From the NCBI GenBank assembly GCA_002309295.1, contig DBXF01000089.1, forward strand, positions 1 to 7,728: a DNA stretch of 7,728 nt, written 5' to 3'. This DNA is from Bacteroidales bacterium UBA1219 (lineage in GTDB: Bacteria; Bacteroidota; Bacteroidia; Bacteroidales; P3). Under the pieces are notes generated by a model. That model was not told the origin of the DNA. It was given only the letters and a program-made list of their open reading frames with translations, and made no database searches. The position numbers were made by a program, and so were the translations under genes. This document shows positions 6,179 to 7,728 of this stretch, piece by piece; positions within the stretch are counted from its first letter, which is position 1, and every line of letters starts with the position of its first letter.

Positions 6179-7261
6179 TTATCTATTTTTGTACATATTT
6201 TCGTAGTAACGCTCATATTCTCCGGAGGTAATGTTGTCCATCCACTCCTGATTGTCAAGGTACCAGCGCACTGTCTTTTCGATGCCTTCCTCAAACTGGA
6301 GACTTGGCTCCCAGCCGAGTTCGTTTTTCAGTTTGGTGCTGTCGATGGCGTAACGCAAGTCGTGTCCGGCTCGGTCGGTAACGTAGGTTATCAGCTTTTC
6401 GGAATAGCCTTCGGGGTTGCCCAAAATCTTGTCCACAGTCTTGATAATCACCTTGATAAGGTCGATATTCTTCCATTCGTTGAAACCACCGATGTTGTAT
6501 GTTTCGGCAATCTTGCCTTTGTGGAAAATCAGGTCGATGGCACGAGCGTGGTCTTCGACAAACAGCCAGTCGCGCACATTCTCACCTTTGCCGTAAACAG
6601 GCAGCGGACGACCTTTACGTATATTGTTGATAAACAGCGGTATCAGCTTTTCAGGGAACTGATAAGGACCGTAGTTGTTCGAGCAGTTGGTAACCACGGT
6701 GGGCATACCGTAGGTGTCGTGGAAAGCACGCACAAAGTGGTCGCTGCTGGCCTTGGCTGCCGAGTAGGGCGAATGTGGCTGATACTTAGTGTCTTCTGTG
6801 AAGAACTTGTCACCGTAGGGCGGATTGCCTTCGGGTTTGGTAAGCTCAAGAGCACCGTAAACCTCGTCGGTGGAGATATGGTAGAAACGTTTTCCGCCCC
6901 AATTGCCGTCCCACACCACTTTGGCAGCCTGCAAAAGGCTCAAAGTTCCCATCACATTGGTCTGTGCGAATGTAAACGGGTCTTTAATGCTGCGGTCCAC
7001 GTGACTCTCGGCAGCGAGGTGTATCACGCCGTCTATCTGATGATCGCGGAAAATCTCAAGCATACGTTCGTAGTCGCAGATGTCGGCTTTTACAAAAACG
7101 TAATTGGGTTTGTTTTCAACATCTTTCAGGTTGGCCAAATTGCCGGCATAGGTTAATTTGTCAAGGTTAACTATCTTGTAATCAGGATATTTATTAACAA
7201 AAAGACGAACCACGTGCGAGCCAATGAATCCGGCGCCGCCTGTTATCAAAATATTCTTCAT
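6179..7261 (-). CDS. rfbB: dTDP-glucose 4,6-dehydratase
   Basis: A 360-aa extended short-chain dehydrogenase (RmlB), the second step of dTDP-L-rhamnose synthesis: dTDP-glucose to dTDP-4-keto-6-deoxyglucose with tightly bound NAD+. Visible are the NAD loop ITGGAGFIGSH (6-16), LDKLTYAGNLANL (33-45), HLAAESHVDRSI (81-92), the STDEVYG block (130-136, with catalytic Asp132-Glu133), YSAAK (166-170, with catalytic Tyr166 and Lys170), NCSNNYGPYQFPEKLIPL (193-210) and VRDWLFVEDHARA (about 239-251). The TDE and HVDRS motifs separate it from UDP-galactose epimerases. Its ATG overlaps the rfbD stop in the sequence ATGA (7261-7258), pointing to translational coupling. The length suits Bacteroidota RmlB, which can be slightly longer than the enterobacterial enzyme. 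Confidence 0.97.
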   Translation of the reverse strand: MKNILITGGAGFIGSHVVRLFVNKYPDYKIVNLDKLTYAGNLANLKDVENKPNYVFVKADICDYERMLEIFRDHQIDGVIHLAAESHVDRSIKDPFTFAQTNVMGTLSLLQAAKVVWDGNWGGKRFYHISTDEVYGALELTKPEGNPPYGDKFFTEDTKYQPHSPYSAAKASSDHFVRAFHDTYGMPTVVTNCSNNYGPYQFPEKLIPLFINNIRKGRPLPVYGKGENVRDWLFVEDHARAIDLIFHKGKIAETYNIGGFNEWKNIDLIKVIIKTVDKILGNPEGYSEKLITYVTDRAGHDLRYAIDSTKLKNELGWEPSLQFEEGIEKTVRWYLDNQEWMDNITSGEYERYYENMYKNR

Positions 7262-7728
7262 TTACTTGATTTTAAAATTCTTATACATTCTTTCAGGGAG
7301 TCTTTCCAATAAGGAACATCTATTCCCGCTGCTTTTATTTTCTCTTTCGACAAAACGCTGTAAGCGGGACGCTTTGTCGGAGAAGGATATTTATCTGATT
7401 CTATGGGCGATACACTGATTTCATCACCACTTTCCTCAAAGATTGCCTTGGCAAAGTCGTACCACGAGATGGCGCCTTCGTTGGAGAAATGGTAGATGCT
7501 GAGTCCCTGCACTCCGTTGTTGAGCACCATCATCAGCGCGCGGGCGAGGTCGGTGGCATAGGTGGGCGAGCCCACTTGGTCGTAAACCACGTTCAGCAAA
7601 TCGCGTTCGCTGGCCAGACGCAACATTGTCTTTACAAAATTGCCTCCGAACTCGGAGTAGAGCCACGCTGTTCGTATTATCGCCGCATCGCAACCCGTTG
7701 ATTCCAAAGCTTTTTCGCCTTCGAGTTT
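7258..7728 (-). CDS. rfbD: dTDP-4-dehydrorhamnose reductase, C-terminal part
   Basis: The C-terminal 156 residues of RmlD, which makes dTDP-L-rhamnose from dTDP-4-keto-rhamnose with NAD(P)H. The gene enters from the right edge. The open frame continues to base 7728 and begins KLEGEKALESTGCDAAIIRT, where the first lysine is probably the catalytic Lys of the YxxSK motif, so about 130 residues including the NAD(P)-binding half lie outside. No true start is present in the window; a TTG at 7707 is an internal leucine codon. Further hallmarks are AWLYSEFGGNFVKTML, VYDQVGSPTYATDLARAL, YHFSNEGAISWYDFAKAI and, near the end, RPAYSVLSKEKI and PYWKDSL. Stop TGA overlaps the rfbB ATG. rfbA and rfbC are expected further upstream if the usual rhamnose order holds, but they are not visible. 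Confidence 0.95.
   Translation of the reverse strand, partial: KLEGEKALESTGCDAAIIRTAWLYSEFGGNFVKTMLRLASERDLLNVVYDQVGSPTYATDLARALMMVLNNGVQGLSIYHFSNEGAISWYDFAKAIFEESGDEISVSPIESDKYPSPTKRPAYSVLSKEKIKAAGIDVPYWKDSLKECIRILKSSK

Noticed and set aside
6362..7156. A 264-codon plus-strand frame opposite rfbB
   Set aside because: Antisense shadow of a clear dTDP-glucose dehydratase; no motif in the translation.

Overview
The window is a minus-strand block of a cell-surface polysaccharide (probably O-antigen or A-LPS-type LPS) biosynthesis locus. It most likely comes from a member of Bacteroidota, order Bacteroidales. The lineage evidence is a secreted protease with a type IX secretion (T9SS) C-terminal sorting domain, a sugar-phosphate transferase of an architecture I associate with Bacteroidota, and gene starts preceded by short AT-rich spacers rather than clear GGAGG sites. 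I cannot assign a genus.

All eight genes read right to left, with gaps (in transcription order) of -4, 67, 92, 15, 6, 4 and 16 bases. Transcription enters from beyond 7728 with the 3' part of rfbD (dTDP-rhamnose reductase). rfbD overlaps rfbB (dTDP-glucose 4,6-dehydratase) through an ATGA junction. Next come an unusually short nucleotide-sugar dehydrogenase (251 aa), a WbpB/WlbA-type UDP-GlcNAcA 3-dehydrogenase, a secreted C10 (streptopain-family) cysteine protease, and a WbpE/WlbC-type aminotransferase. The block ends with a 500-aa membrane polyprenyl-phosphate sugar-1-phosphate transferase and the first 62 codons of an ABC-2 polysaccharide export permease (Wzm type), which runs off the left edge.

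Functionally, rfbD/rfbB belong to the dTDP-L-rhamnose pathway. WbpB and WbpE supply the 3-oxidation and 3-amination steps toward UDP-2,3-diamino-2,3-dideoxy-glucuronic acid sugars. The sugar transferase would start chain assembly on undecaprenyl phosphate, and the ABC permease would export the finished glycan.

The most striking feature is the T9SS-cargo protease embedded between wbpB and wbpE, only 15 and 6 bases from its neighbours. In the classical wbp/wlb clusters this is where the N-acetyltransferase (WbpD/WlbB) lies. In Porphyromonas gingivalis, T9SS cargo is joined to A-LPS through a linking sugar made by the Wbp/Vim pathway. This operon may therefore physically link a T9SS cargo gene to the machinery for its own glycan anchor. 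That link is inference; the gene order and motifs are directly visible. The other notable features are the mini-dehydrogenase, which keeps all expected catalytic residues but lacks the UDP-binding C-terminal domain, and a methyltransferase-like middle region in the sugar transferase. No RNA genes, insertion sequences, CRISPR arrays or convincing promoters were seen, and there is no gene-free stretch longer than 92 bases.
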